Source of the DNA: Microbulbifer aggregans
Lineage (GTDB): Bacteria; Pseudomonadota; Gammaproteobacteria; Pseudomonadales; Cellvibrionaceae
Reading direction: 5' to 3'
Length of the DNA stretch: 64,000 bases
Assembly (NCBI RefSeq): GCF_020524005.1
Contig: NZ_JAIVKK010000003.1
Span: 62,001-126,000 of the forward strand
Shown here: positions 9,009 through 18,081 of the stretch, in pieces
Numbering within the stretch: position 1 is the first letter of the stretch
Layout of the letters: every line of letters starts with the position of its first letter
Notes under the pieces: model-generated
What the model was told of the DNA's origin: nothing
The model's database searches: none
What the model saw: only the letters and a program-made list of their open reading frames with translations
Translations under genes and position numbers: made by a program

Positions 9009-10314
9009 CTAACGCAACTCCGCCTAAAAAGTCATTATTTAGTCCCAGATCGGAAAGCTCAGCAAATTCTTTTCCACGCAAAGATTTAGCTGATCTTAAT
9101 TTTAAGAGTTCAATTCTCTGGAAAAATTTTGGGGAATTCACAAGCCCAGGGCTAAGGAAGTAGTTACGCAATATAAAGCCAATCAAGCTTTCAGCTTTTT
9201 TCTGGTATGCAGCAACATCAAAACTCTTGGAAAAAACGTCCTCAAGTGTCGGGAAGACCCCCTTCACTTTATACATCGCGTCCCCAAGAACACAAACCAC
9301 CTTACCAAATAGCAGGCTTTCAAACCCTAAGGAACTATTTATAGTAACGACCAAATCTACGGAGTTGATAAGCTCTAAATTTTCTAGTGCTGAAACACTT
9401 TCGTCTAATATAGAGACGTTTGGCAGACTTTTAGCGTATTCCACACACTCTTTTTGATGTAGATAATTTACCGGCCGCCCCTTGGCTGCTGGATGTGTTT
9501 TAACTACCACATGATATCCTTGCTCCACCAATAGATGAGCCGTCTTCTTCAAAAAATCGAGCGGTGTTTCAAATGGCGAATACAACAATATATTTGCGTC
9601 ATCAAAGAGCTGGAGAGGAAGTAAGGCTACCTTTTCATTTTGAAAAAAATCGCCTTTTTTGAACACTCTTTTACCAGCATCAAATGCCGTTCTGGAGTCT
9701 GCTTGATTCTGAGCGTCAATAGTCAGTAAAAGCCGTGCAAAATGCGGTTCTAGTGTTTCGGAAAATTCCTCAATTTCCTCAATGGAAAGATTGAGCGGGG
9801 AAGCTTTACCATTGACTCCGCGGGGATCTAAAATTAAATATTCTGGAAATGGATTACGTATGCTTCCCAACTCCATATGCAGCAAAAGTACTCCGTGATT
9901 TTCACAGAATCTTTCCAGGGCACCATTTTGCCCCCAGCAAATCAGCACATCGAAATCAAAGCTTTTAGTTTTGATTTCATTAAGGATTTCATCTGTATAA
10001 ATGGAGATTTCCCCATCTCCACACATCAGATCCTTCCAAGCCCCAATTCCCTTGGTTCTCCAGTCAACCAGCATATCTTCAATTTTGGAATCAACTTCAG
10101 GATCGAGAATATGAAGAAAAGGCCTCACCTCAGGCCTTTTCTCCAAAAGCTCATTATGTACGTGCTGGTTTGCAACTATCTTAACCCTGATTTCATTTTC
10201 CAGGAGATAAGCTAGGTTACTTGAAATAATGTCAGCAAACTTCAACGCTACAGCTGAATGCTGATGAAAGCTGTTTCTAATGGGTAAAGGTTCTGCGTAA
10301 AACAATACATTCAT
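9001..10314 (-). CDS. Capsule polysaccharide synthesis transferase (KpsC/KpsS-like)
   Basis: A 437-residue protein whose C-terminal half has the signature of capsule KDO transferases of the KpsC/KpsS group: VVKTHPAAKGR, a Val-Ser-Ile-Leu strand, then SVDLVVTINSSLGFESLLFG and KVVCVLGDAMY. The N-terminal 200 residues are less familiar and do not resemble KpsS from E. coli. In KDO-linker capsules such enzymes build the poly-KDO linker on lyso-phosphatidylglycerol. With four KDO genes nearby that role fits, but a backbone glycosyltransferase is an equal alternative. It is the first strain-specific gene after rfbB. Confidence 0.55.
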   Translation of the reverse strand: MNVLFYAEPLPIRNSFHQHSAVALKFADIISSNLAYLLENEIRVKIVANQHVHNELLEKRPEVRPFLHILDPEVDSKIEDMLVDWRTKGIGAWKDLMCGDGEISIYTDEILNEIKTKSFDFDVLICWGQNGALERFCENHGVLLLHMELGSIRNPFPEYLILDPRGVNGKASPLNLSIEEIEEFSETLEPHFARLLLTIDAQNQADSRTAFDAGKRVFKKGDFFQNEKVALLPLQLFDDANILLYSPFETPLDFLKKTAHLLVEQGYHVVVKTHPAAKGRPVNYLHQKECVEYAKSLPNVSILDESVSALENLELINSVDLVVTINSSLGFESLLFGKVVCVLGDAMYKVKGVFPTLEDVFSKSFDVAAYQKKAESLIGFILRNYFLSPGLVNSPKFFQRIELLKLRSAKSLRGKEFAELSDLGLNNDFLGGVALDG

Positions 10315-10380
10315 TTTTGTGCCGACTTCTACATTTACTTACTTGGCAATAGCTTAAACAATCAATACATAATGTTGTGA

Positions 10381-11445
10381 TCAGGCAGGAATATTGGTCC
10401 ACCAGCTTTCATTATTTAAGTACCAATCGACCGTCTTCTCAATTCCTTGAGAGAAAGTAAAGCTCGGCGCGTAATCAAGTTCTATTCTCGACTTTTCAGG
10501 GTCAATCGCGTAACGCCGATCATGGCCCGCGCGATCAGTCACATAAGTGATTAAATCCACAGATTTACCTTCCCGAACCTTACCCGCCTTAGGGAAGCGC
10601 TCCGCCAGTTCAGGATTCTCTGCGAAGGCTTTATCCATCAGGCTGCAGATCAGTTTAACAATGTCGATATTCGCCCACTCGTTGATCCCCCCGATGTTGT
10701 AACACTCGCCGAGGCGTCCTTTTTTGATAACTAGATCAATTCCCCGTGCGTGGTCTTCCACATACAACCAATCGCGGATCTGTTGGCCGTCACCGTAAAT
10801 TGGCAGCGGTTTGTCATGAAGAATATTAGTGATTACCAGTGGAATCAGCTTCTCAGGGAAGTGGTAGGGCCCGTAGTTATTGGAGCAGTTGCTGGTAGTG
10901 ACATTCAGGTCGTAGGTGTGGTGGTAGGCGCGCACCAGGTGGTCAGATGCTGCCTTACTCGCGGAGTACGGGCTGTTGGGGGCGTATGGTGTGGTTTCGC
11001 TGAAGGCTGGATCGTTCGGGCCCAGGGTGCCATACACCTCATCCGTAGATACATGATGGAAACGGTGGTTCTCTTTGTTCACGCCCTCATCTAACCAGAT
11101 TTTCTTTGCCGCCTTGAGCAGGCTGTGAGTACCGATAATATTGGTTTCGATGAAAGCGTCCGGCCCGGTGATGGAGCGGTCTACATGGCTCTCTGCGGCG
11201 AAATGTACCAGCGTATCGATACAGTGTTCTTTGAGCAGAGTTTCTACTAAGTCTGTATCGCAAATATTTCCGTGGCAGAACACAAAGTTGGCATTGCCCG
11301 CAACAGGATCAAGGTTTGCTTTGTTACCGGCATAGGTCAGCGCGTCGAGCACGACCACTTTGTCTTGCGGGTAAGTGTTCATCCAATAGTGGACAAAGTT
11401 TGCGCCGATGAAGCCGGCTCCGCCGGTTACCAGTAGATTGCTCAT
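10381..11445 (-). CDS. rfbB: dTDP-glucose 4,6-dehydratase
   Basis: An extended short-chain dehydrogenase that turns dTDP-glucose into dTDP-4-keto-6-deoxyglucose, the second step of dTDP-L-rhamnose synthesis. The NAD-binding motif GGAGFIG is at residues 8-14, the catalytic region has STDEVYG, and the YSASK motif carries the Tyr-Lys pair. At 354 residues it is typical. It is the last rfb gene, separated from rfbD by 158 bp that hold two degenerate REP-like palindromes. Codon use and GC content are closer to the flagellar genes than to the AT-rich genes that follow it. Confidence 0.95.
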   Translation of the reverse strand: MSNLLVTGGAGFIGANFVHYWMNTYPQDKVVVLDALTYAGNKANLDPVAGNANFVFCHGNICDTDLVETLLKEHCIDTLVHFAAESHVDRSITGPDAFIETNIIGTHSLLKAAKKIWLDEGVNKENHRFHHVSTDEVYGTLGPNDPAFSETTPYAPNSPYSASKAASDHLVRAYHHTYDLNVTTSNCSNNYGPYHFPEKLIPLVITNILHDKPLPIYGDGQQIRDWLYVEDHARGIDLVIKKGRLGECYNIGGINEWANIDIVKLICSLMDKAFAENPELAERFPKAGKVREGKSVDLITYVTDRAGHDRRYAIDPEKSRIELDYAPSFTFSQGIEKTVDWYLNNESWWTNIPA

Positions 11446-11464
11446 TTTTTCAGTTCCGTTGGTC

Positions 11465-11585
11465 TGGATTCCGGCTTCCGCCGGAATGACGATGCTTTGG
11501 TAATTGGTTTGATACTAGAATCTGGGTTAGGCCCGGGTATCGGCGCTCTGAATTTCTGGATTCCGGATCAAGTCTGGAATGACGG
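11465..11585. repeat. Two degenerate REP-like palindromes between rfbD and rfbB
   Basis: Copies at 11465-11491 (arms ATTCCGGC/GCCGGAAT) and 11557-11585 (TGGATTCCGGAT, then TCTGGAATGACGG) are diverged members of the family that forms the array at 12512-12745. They occupy most of the spacer. A third decayed copy lies at 12474-12498. Confidence 0.75.
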
Positions 11586-11603
11586 AGCGCGGGGAAACGC
11601 GGA

Positions 11604-12464
11604 TCAGGTCGCTAGTACGTTACGGAGTACCTCGCGCCAGTGATTTAGCGCTATTCCGGAGTCTTCGACTAGGCGTGTTTTGTCCAACACGCTGTAGGCC
11701 GGGCGGGAGGCCGGCGTTGGGTAATCGCTAGTGGCGATTGGGTTTACCTTTACAGACTTTTCTTCCGCTATAAGGCCTGCCGCTTTACCTTCCTCAAAAA
11801 TGGCTACGGCAAAGTCATACCAGCTGGCGGCACCGGCGTCGGTGCAGTGATAGATACCTTTGGCTGAGGGATTTTTCGCCAGGGCGAAAATGCCCTGCGC
11901 CAAGGTACCTGCCCAGGTGGGTGTGCCGATCTGGTCAGCAACTACGCCAAGTTGATCGCGCTCGTTCATCAGGCGCAGCATGGTGTTTACGAAATTGCCG
12001 CCTTGTCGATCGTATACCCAAGCGGTACGGACGATAATGGCTTCCGGCAGAATCGCCTCAATGGCTTCTTCGCCCCGCGCCTTGCTTTCACCGTACACAC
12101 CCAGCGGCTTGCGTAGATCCGATGGAAGGTACGGGCTGGATTGTTTACCGTCGAACACGAAGTCAGTCGAGACGTGGATCAGGCGAATTCCGAGTTCATG
12201 GCACGCCAAGGCCAGGTTTTCCGCGCCGCGGGCGTTGATTGCGTGGGCTTGGTCGACATCCGATTCAGCTTTGTCTACAGCAGTGTAGGCAGCAGCGTTA
12301 ATAACTATAACCGGCTGAGTTTCTTTGAGAACTGCGAATACCTGATCTTTATCTGCGATATTCAAGGTATCGCGGCCATGGGCGATAAGTGTGATATCGG
12401 CAGGTGCCTGCTTTTGCAGTTGCTGGCCCAGCTGGCCGTTTTTTCCGGTTACTAAGACTTTCAT
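11604..12464 (-). CDS. rfbD: dTDP-4-dehydrorhamnose reductase
   Basis: Reduces dTDP-4-dehydro-L-rhamnose to dTDP-L-rhamnose, the last step of the pathway. The N-terminal GKNGQLG (7-13) is the NAD(P)H-binding motif of RmlD, STDFVFDG follows near the active site, and YGESKARGE has the catalytic Tyr-Lys. At 286 residues it is typical. It is flanked on both sides by REP-like repeats, with a 332-bp spacer to rfbC, unusually loose for an rml operon. Confidence 0.95.
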   Translation of the reverse strand: MKVLVTGKNGQLGQQLQKQAPADITLIAHGRDTLNIADKDQVFAVLKETQPVIVINAAAYTAVDKAESDVDQAHAINARGAENLALACHELGIRLIHVSTDFVFDGKQSSPYLPSDLRKPLGVYGESKARGEEAIEAILPEAIIVRTAWVYDRQGGNFVNTMLRLMNERDQLGVVADQIGTPTWAGTLAQGIFALAKNPSAKGIYHCTDAGAASWYDFAVAIFEEGKAAGLIAEEKSVKVNPIATSDYPTPASRPAYSVLDKTRLVEDSGIALNHWREVLRNVLAT

Positions 12465-12511
12465 AATTTTTTTTGGATTCCGGTTTATGTCGGAATGGCT
12501 AAACTTTTTTA

Positions 12512-12745
12512 TGGATCCCGGATCAAGTCCGGGATGACGAAATTCGGTGCACTGGATCCCGGATCAGGTCCGGGATGACGAAATTCGGTGCACTGGATCC
12601 CGGATCAGGTCCGGGATGACGGAATTCGGTGCACTGGATCCCGGATCAGGTCCGGGATGACGAAATTCGGTGCGCTGGATCCCGGATCAGGTCCGGGATG
12701 ACGGAATTTGGTGCCCTGGATTCCGGATCTAGTCTGGGATCTCGG
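12512..12745. repeat. Tandem array of six 41-bp REP-like units
   Basis: Units begin at 12512, 12553, 12594, 12635, 12676 and 12717, an exact 41-bp period. Each has a palindromic core ATCCCGGA-tcagg-TCCGGGAT followed by GACG and a spacer aattcggtgcac. The first five are nearly identical and the sixth is decayed. The same core occurs three times at 20660-20793 with a 53-bp period, and as degenerate single copies around rfbD. The array fills the rfbC-rfbD spacer. In RNA each core would form a stable hairpin. Confidence 0.9.
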
Positions 12746-12761
12746 GGCTCGGCGCTCCGGG

Positions 12762-12784
12762 TTCGCCTGCAAGCAGGCTCCTAC
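12762..12784 (+). repeat. REP-like palindrome, second family
   Basis: TTCGCCTGCAAGCAGGCTCC followed by TAC; the inner GCCTGCAAGCAGGC is a palindrome. The same sequence, with one or two changes, lies at 13353-13375 and twice, in opposite orientation, at 51721-51769. It resembles the pseudomonad-type extragenic palindromes that end in GCTCCTAC. Confidence 0.8.
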
Positions 12785-12796
12785 TGTGGCTGTGGT

Positions 12797-13345
12797 TTAG
12801 TCGAAGGTTACTGCTTCCGTTAGGAGTTTGCCTTCGGCGTCTTTGGCGGAGAGTTTTGGTTGTTCTCCGTTTACCAGGGGCCATTCGATACCGATTTCCG
12901 GGTCGTCCCAGCGTAGGGAGTGTTCGTGCTCCGGTGCGTAGTAATCGGTGCACTTGTAAACGAACTCAGCGGATTCGCTGGTGACGTAGAAGCCGTGGGC
13001 GAAGCCTTCGGGTACCCAGAGTTGGCGTTTGTTGTCTTCATTCAGCAGTACGCCTACCCATTGACCGAAGGTGGGGGAGCTTTTGCGGAGGTCTACGGCT
13101 ACGTCGAACACTTCGCCCGCGGTTACGCGTACCAGTTTGCCCTGGGTGCTTTGGGTCTGGTAGTGCAAGCCGCGGAGGATGCCCTGGCTGGACTTGCTAT
13201 GATTGTCTTGCACGAAGGTGCGTTCGGCGCATTCGCGGTTGAAGAAATCCTGGCGGAAGGTTTCCAGGAAGAAGCCGCGTTCGTCGCCGAAGACTTTGGG
13301 CTCGATGATTTTTACATCGGGGATTCTGGTTTCTATTACTTTCAT
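12797..13345 (-). CDS. rfbC: dTDP-4-dehydrorhamnose 3,5-epimerase
   Basis: Epimerises C3 and C5 of dTDP-4-keto-6-deoxyglucose in the dTDP-L-rhamnose pathway. The cupin fold carries the conserved LRGLHYQ motif (catalytic His at about 61), followed by KLVRV and the FDVAVDLR segment, and VPEGFAHGF near residue 115. At 182 residues it is typical of RmlC. It is separated from rfbA by 49 bp that contain a second-family REP palindrome, and from rfbD by the 41-bp repeat array. Confidence 0.95.
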   Translation of the reverse strand: MKVIETRIPDVKIIEPKVFGDERGFFLETFRQDFFNRECAERTFVQDNHSKSSQGILRGLHYQTQSTQGKLVRVTAGEVFDVAVDLRKSSPTFGQWVGVLLNEDNKRQLWVPEGFAHGFYVTSESAEFVYKCTDYYAPEHEHSLRWDDPEIGIEWPLVNGEQPKLSAKDAEGKLLTEAVTFD

Positions 13346-13352
13346 GATTCTG

Positions 13353-13375
13353 TTCGCCTGCTAGCAGGCTCCTAC
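13353..13375 (+). repeat. REP-like palindrome between rfbA and rfbC
   Basis: TTCGCCTGCTAGCAGGCTCC followed by TAC, differing at one position from the copy at 12762-12784. It fills about half of the rfbA-rfbC spacer. Confidence 0.8.
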
Positions 13376-13394
13376 ATCGATCGTTAGGGCCTGG

Positions 13395-14309
13395 TTAGCG
13401 GGAGAAGACGTGGTCGGTTTTGGATTCGGCGAGTATTTGCATCAGATATTCGCCGTAGCCGCTCTTAATCAGCGGTTGAGCCTGTTTTTCCAGCATTTCT
13501 GCATCAATGAACCCCTTACGGAAAGCGACCTCTTCCGGGCAGGCGACTTTCAGACCCTGGCGGCGCTCGATGGTTTGCACGAAGTGTGCGGCTTCCAGCA
13601 GGTTGTCGTGAGTACCGGTATCCAGCCAGGCCGAGCCGCGGCCCATCAGTTCTACATGCAAGCTGCCTTGTTCCAGATACATACTATTGAGGTCTGTGAT
13701 TTCCAGCTCGCCACGGGGGCTGGGTTTAATCTCTTGCGCGAGGTCACATACCTGGTTGTCGTAAAAGTACAGACCGGTAACGGCGTAATTGGATTTTGGC
13801 TCGGCCGGTTTTTCTTCCAGACTAATCACCTTGCCGGCGCTATCAAACTCGGCAACGCCATAAGCGCGCGGATCCGCCACGTGGTAACCGAATACCGTAG
13901 CGCCTTCAGTGCGCTGGTCGGCACTCTTCAGTACGTCACTGAAGCGCTCTGCGTAGTAAATATTGTCACCCAGCACCAGGGCGCTGGGGTTATTACCCAC
14001 GTGTTCGCGGCCTATGAGGAACGCCTGCGCCAGGCCATCCGGAGAGGGCTGAACGGCATAAGTGATATTGATCCCCCACTGGCTACCATCTTCCAGCAAT
14101 TTCTGGAACAGAGACTGCTCTTCCGGTGTGGTGATGATCAGAATATCGCGGATACCCGCCATCATCAGGGTGGTAAGGGGGTAGTAAATCATGGGTTTGT
14201 CGTACACAGCCATCAGCTGCTTACTCACACCCTTGGTGAGCGGATAAAGGCGCGTTCCTGAACCGCCGGCCAAAATAATTCCTTTTCGTGACGTATTCCC
14301 TGTTTTCAT
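13395..14309 (-). CDS. rfbA: Glucose-1-phosphate thymidylyltransferase
   Basis: Makes dTDP-glucose from glucose-1-phosphate and dTTP, the entry step of dTDP-L-rhamnose synthesis. The motif [13 protein letters not shown] near the N-terminus, followed by [17 protein letters not shown], is the nucleotidyltransferase signature of RmlA, and LGDNIYYA carries the metal-binding Asp. The C-terminus has the [11 protein letters not shown] segment of the family. At 304 residues it is slightly longer than the usual 290-295. It is the first of four rfb genes and follows kpsD by about 144 bp. Confidence 0.95.
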   Translation of the reverse strand: MKTGNTSRKGIILAGGSGTRLYPLTKGVSKQLMAVYDKPMIYYPLTTLMMAGIRDILIITTPEEQSLFQKLLEDGSQWGINITYAVQPSPDGLAQAFLIGREHVGNNPSALVLGDNIYYAERFSDVLKSADQRTEGATVFGYHVADPRAYGVAEFDSAGKVISLEEKPAEPKSNYAVTGLYFYDNQVCDLAQEIKPSPRGELEITDLNSMYLEQGSLHVELMGRGSAWLDTGTHDNLLEAAHFVQTIERRQGLKVACPEEVAFRKGFIDAEMLEKQAQPLIKSGYGEYLMQILAESKTDHVFSR

Positions 14310-14453
14310 TCATTTCTCCAAATACAATTTATTTATAGTTGGCCCGATATCGTGCAGCAAAATTGGGGCCAAATAATACCCTTGGATCATTCCCCGCTAC
14401 ACAATATCAATTTTGGGTGGCTCGCCCTCTCCAAACCACCCCGAATCCTTAAC

Positions 14454-16088
14454 TTAAAACGAAAGTACTGCCGCAGTCCCTACCGCAATACGGTAAAGGA
14501 TTTCCGTTACGTCTTTGGTGACCTGCAGCTCACTAGCCTGAATTTTTGGCATCACCATGATCTCATCACCGGGACGCAGTACCCCTTTGAGACGATTATC
14601 AAATTTGCTTTCTTTGATACGGCTGATCGTACCGTCCAGGTGCAGCACGACCAGTTCATCAGTATTGGCATTATTCGAGAAACCACCGGCGAGCTCTATA
14701 TAGTCTTCCAGTGTATTCCGCTCACTGAATACCAGCGAAGTGGGGAACACCACCTCGCCCACAATGGATACAGTGGAGGCCCGCAGCGGTACCAGCAACT
14801 CATCCCCATCCTCCAGCAACATATCGCCAGCATTGGCATTATTCGCCAGTACTACCTGCCCCCGCGGCTGGGCTCTACGCGCCTTGGAGATAAAATTCTG
14901 AATCATGGAGGCGGTGTCTTTGAGCGATGCACTATCGGCGGTGGTCGTAGGCTGGCGAGTAAGCGCCTCCATTTCCAGCGCATCCAGTGAGCGCTCAAGC
15001 GCTACCTTTTGCTTTTTCGCTACGCTCTTGCGATACAGCTGGACAGCAAAAGGATTGGCGTTATCCCGGTAGCGGAGTTTGTCCAACAGATCCTGCAGGG
15101 TTGCACCGTAGGGCAGTACATACGCTGCTGGCCCTTCAACCTCGCCGTTCACGCGCACGGAAATACTGCTGATTTCGCTATCACTCACCAGCTCTACATG
15201 GGCACCTGGATACAATGGTGCAGCCATCGCCTCAGCCAGTGGCAAGTAGCTAGCCTGCTGCACACCATTGATCACCTGCGTAATACGTGCATAGTTGGCC
15301 TGCGGGTGTGGCTTGGCCACCAACAACATCTCACTCAAACTTGTGGATGGGCCAACAAATTCAATCTGGCCGGATTCCTGCACCGCACCTTCGACACTGA
15401 TGTACCCCTGCCGCGGGCCGACAACGATAGAATCGCCATTGCGCAGCTGCAAAGCGGGCATCTGGCCTTCAACCAGGAAGCTGTACAGGTTGACGCGCTG
15501 CACTTCTTTGCCCTGGCGCAATACCTTGATATCGATAAAGCTCCCACTTTCCCGACTTATGCCACCGGCACTATCCAGGTAATAGAGCACGGAATCAGAA
15601 GAAAACCCTGGGTACAACCCCGGGCTTTCTACATAACCCGTTACAAATACTTTTACCGGTTGACTGGCCTCCAGGTTGGCATAAGCCTGTACATTATTCT
15701 TGAATACACGCTTAACATGACGCAGCACAAAGCTGTTCAACTCACCATTTTCTACACCAGCTACGTGTACTGGCCCCACTTCAGGGATAAAAATATTACC
15801 CTGGGCATCCACAGTGAGCACTGCATTGAAACTGTATGCTCCCCACAGTTGTAGGGCAATCTGATCCCCCACCGTTACGCGGTAGCCGCCATTAAACCCA
15901 CGGAATGGCTGATCCTTGAACGCCCCCTTGAACAAAGAAGCACCAAATGCAGGTAGCTGATCGCCTGGCGCTACCTTTGCCCGCTCTTTCTCAAGCTGCT
16001 GTGTATCCAGCGCAAAAGCATTGGCTGAAAGACCAACCGCCAGCAGCACACCGAAAACCCAGCTATCTATAGAAGACTTTTTTGCCAT
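14454..16088 (-). CDS. kpsD: Capsule polysaccharide export protein, Wza/KpsD family (OPX)
   Basis: A periplasmic/outer-membrane polysaccharide export protein. The ATG at 16088 gives 544 residues with a signal peptide (charged MAKKSS, hydrophobic core VFGVLLAVGL, cleavage after ANAFA). An upstream in-frame start at 16184 would bury the signal peptide and overlap kpsE, so it is rejected. YRVTVGDQIALQLWG near residue 60 and GNIFIPEVGPVHVAG are the Poly_export domain, and several SLBB-like beta-grasp repeats follow (for example FVTGYVESPGLYP, ISVEGAVQESG, VNGEVEGPAAYVLP, VSIVGEVVFPTS). No lipobox is visible, which fits the KpsD rather than the Wza type. It works with KpsE and KpsMT. Confidence 0.9.
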   Translation of the reverse strand: MAKKSSIDSWVFGVLLAVGLSANAFALDTQQLEKERAKVAPGDQLPAFGASLFKGAFKDQPFRGFNGGYRVTVGDQIALQLWGAYSFNAVLTVDAQGNIFIPEVGPVHVAGVENGELNSFVLRHVKRVFKNNVQAYANLEASQPVKVFVTGYVESPGLYPGFSSDSVLYYLDSAGGISRESGSFIDIKVLRQGKEVQRVNLYSFLVEGQMPALQLRNGDSIVVGPRQGYISVEGAVQESGQIEFVGPSTSLSEMLLVAKPHPQANYARITQVINGVQQASYLPLAEAMAAPLYPGAHVELVSDSEISSISVRVNGEVEGPAAYVLPYGATLQDLLDKLRYRDNANPFAVQLYRKSVAKKQKVALERSLDALEMEALTRQPTTTADSASLKDTASMIQNFISKARRAQPRGQVVLANNANAGDMLLEDGDELLVPLRASTVSIVGEVVFPTSLVFSERNTLEDYIELAGGFSNNANTDELVVLHLDGTISRIKESKFDNRLKGVLRPGDEIMVMPKIQASELQVTKDVTEILYRIAVGTAAVLSF

Positions 16089-16134
16089 AACACTTATCGA
16101 CTTCAGGAACGTTTTATTTTTTCTAAACTGCAAT

Positions 16135-17352
16135 CTATACACGGTGATCGCGGATACTGGCGACCAGCATTTTGGCAATGCCATAAATCAGCAGCAGGAC
16201 AATGGCTAGGCTCGCGAGGTTATATAACTTGTGCGGATATTCAGCATCTTCGGCAATGGATGGTTGACTAACCACCATCAGGTGCTTGAGCTTGCCAGAA
16301 GCCTCCATACGCGCAGTTTCCAGGGCTTTCAGCGAGGCTTGATAGGCATCCATAGCGAACTGAAGCTCCAACTGCAGATTCTGAAAGTGTGCATTGAGAC
16401 TATTCAGGCGCTCCTCACCGTCCTCTTTTGACACACCTACGAGACGCACCTTTTCCGCTTCGATCTGCTGCTGGAGAGAATCAATCTCTGCCTGCAGCGA
16501 CACCACTTGAGGAGAGCTTGCATGGAGGTAAGTTTTCGCCGCGGTGCGCTTGGCCCGCAACTCGGCGAGCTTAGCCTCCAGCCCTTGGATAATGGCACTG
16601 ATCCCCGCGGTCAACTCTTCCGGACTGATAATGTTATTGCGGTTCTGGAAATCGAGAATCTGCTGCTTACTTGTCCGCAGCTTGGTCTGAGCCAGCTCCA
16701 GCTCACCGCGCACGAATGCTACCTGCTTATCGGCAAGCTGGTTGCTGATCGCATTTACAAACTCTTCTGACTTGCGAATAACCGTATTTACCAGCTGCTG
16801 GGCAAAGCTCGGTTCAAAGGCTTGCATCTCGATGCTGATAATGCCAGTGACCTCATCGTGATCTACGGCGATATGGTTCCGGTAATATTCCAGATAGTCC
16901 TCTTGCGAAGCATCAGCAGCGAGACGGGAAAACATGTCATACCGATCACTTTTAAAGTAATCAGCCAACCCCAACTCCTGATCCAGGTACAGCGCCATAT
17001 CCAGTGACTGGATGTAGTTCACTACCAGAAAAGCATCCTGATTGTCTGACCCCATACCCGGCACCAGAAAACCGAGACTGGATGACATCCCCTGGCTACT
17101 TCCGCTGTCTTTAACGATCACCTGGGTAGCACTCACGTACCGCTCTGACACCCAGAACAGGTAATAAGCACTTACCAGCAACAGCGGCAAAAAAACAAAC
17201 AACGCAGGGGCACCCCAACGCTTGGCTTTGACCGGGCTAGCACCAACACTTGCCGCAGAAAGCTTGTTGAGAATACTGCGCGCAGTTTTTGCAGCCTTCT
17301 TCTGCCCCGTTACACTAGTCTCGGCAGGCGAGGATTCTTTTACTACTTCCAT
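16135..17352 (-). CDS. kpsE: Capsule export inner-membrane protein (KpsE family, polysaccharide co-polymerase)
   Basis: A 405-residue inner-membrane protein that spans the periplasm and links the ABC transporter to the outer-membrane exporter. A membrane segment at about 48-68 (APALFVFLPLLLVSAYYLFW) follows a charged cytoplasmic N-terminus. A long periplasmic region with two coiled-coil stretches (about 190-330) follows, and a second membrane segment lies near 378-398 with a short basic tail. This topology is that of KpsE/BexC/CtrB. It lies 46 bp before kpsD and 24 bp after kpsT. Confidence 0.9.
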   Translation of the reverse strand: MEVVKESSPAETSVTGQKKAAKTARSILNKLSAASVGASPVKAKRWGAPALFVFLPLLLVSAYYLFWVSERYVSATQVIVKDSGSSQGMSSSLGFLVPGMGSDNQDAFLVVNYIQSLDMALYLDQELGLADYFKSDRYDMFSRLAADASQEDYLEYYRNHIAVDHDEVTGIISIEMQAFEPSFAQQLVNTVIRKSEEFVNAISNQLADKQVAFVRGELELAQTKLRTSKQQILDFQNRNNIISPEELTAGISAIIQGLEAKLAELRAKRTAAKTYLHASSPQVVSLQAEIDSLQQQIEAEKVRLVGVSKEDGEERLNSLNAHFQNLQLELQFAMDAYQASLKALETARMEASGKLKHLMVVSQPSIAEDAEYPHKLYNLASLAIVLLLIYGIAKMLVASIRDHRV

Positions 17353-17376
17353 AATGCTTTCTTTTTATGCGCCTGT

Positions 17377-18081
17377 TTATACTTTACTGGCAGGTTGCGC
17401 GGGAGTGCCTTGGGCAGGTTTTGGCACCCCGGCCTGGTACAGGTCTATCGCTTCCTGAACCGTATCGAAAATCTGCAGGCCTGAGGGGCCAAGATATATA
17501 CCCACATCACAATTCTTCTTCAGGGTAGCCATACTATGCGCCACTATGATGAAGTTTGAGGTTTTCCGCTTCTCGGCAATTACCTGCTCGCACTTGTGTT
17601 TGAAGTGCGCATCGCCCACGGACATCACCTCATCCACGAGGTAATAGTCAAAATCTACCGAAATACTCAAACCGAAGGCGAGACGTGAGCGCATACCAGA
17701 CGAATAGGTTTTTACCGGCGCATCGAAGTAGCTACCAATTTCGGCAAACTCCTGTACTCGGTCCAAAACCTTGCGTTTTTCCGCCCCCCAAATCCCGTGA
17801 ATACCACAGATAAAGGCGGCATTTTCGCGCCCGGTCATACTGCCCTGGAAGCCACCAGAAAGCCCCATGGGCCAGGAAATACGCTGATCAGTGATCACGG
17901 CTCCGGAGTCCGGGTAGTCGATACCGCCCATAAGCTTCAGAAGGGTCGACTTACCCGCACCGTTGCGACCGAGAATGCCGATATTTTTCCCTTCAGGGAA
18001 AATTGCGTTCACATCCCGGAAGAGCACCTTGCGGCCAGCCGGCGTGCGGAATGACTTGGTGAGGTTGCGCAACTCGATCAT
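17377..18081 (-). CDS. kpsT: Capsule ABC transporter ATP-binding protein
   Basis: The ATPase of the capsule exporter. From the ATG at 18081 it has GRNGAGKSTLLK (Walker A), the YSSGMRSRLAFG signature motif and YLVDEVMSVGD (Walker B), all typical of KpsT/Wzt-type proteins without a carbohydrate-binding C-terminus. The chosen start forms an ATGA overlap with the kpsM stop, and it gives the MIELRNLTKSF start common to KpsT. A GTG/ATG further upstream (18105) would only add eight residues inside kpsM. At 234 residues it is close to the E. coli protein. Confidence 0.93.
   Translation of the reverse strand: MIELRNLTKSFRTPAGRKVLFRDVNAIFPEGKNIGILGRNGAGKSTLLKLMGGIDYPDSGAVITDQRISWPMGLSGGFQGSMTGRENAAFICGIHGIWGAEKRKVLDRVQEFAEIGSYFDAPVKTYSSGMRSRLAFGLSISVDFDYYLVDEVMSVGDAHFKHKCEQVIAEKRKTSNFIIVAHSMATLKKNCDVGIYLGPSGLQIFDTVQEAIDLYQAGVPKPAQGTPAQPASKV

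Noticed and set aside
12512..12745. Possible CRISPR array (regular repeats)
   Set aside because: The spacers are identical, the repeat period is 41 bp with a palindromic core and no cas genes are near. It is a tandem REP array.
16089..16184. Longer KpsD starting at 16184
   Set aside because: It would overlap kpsE and hide a good signal peptide that begins at 16088.
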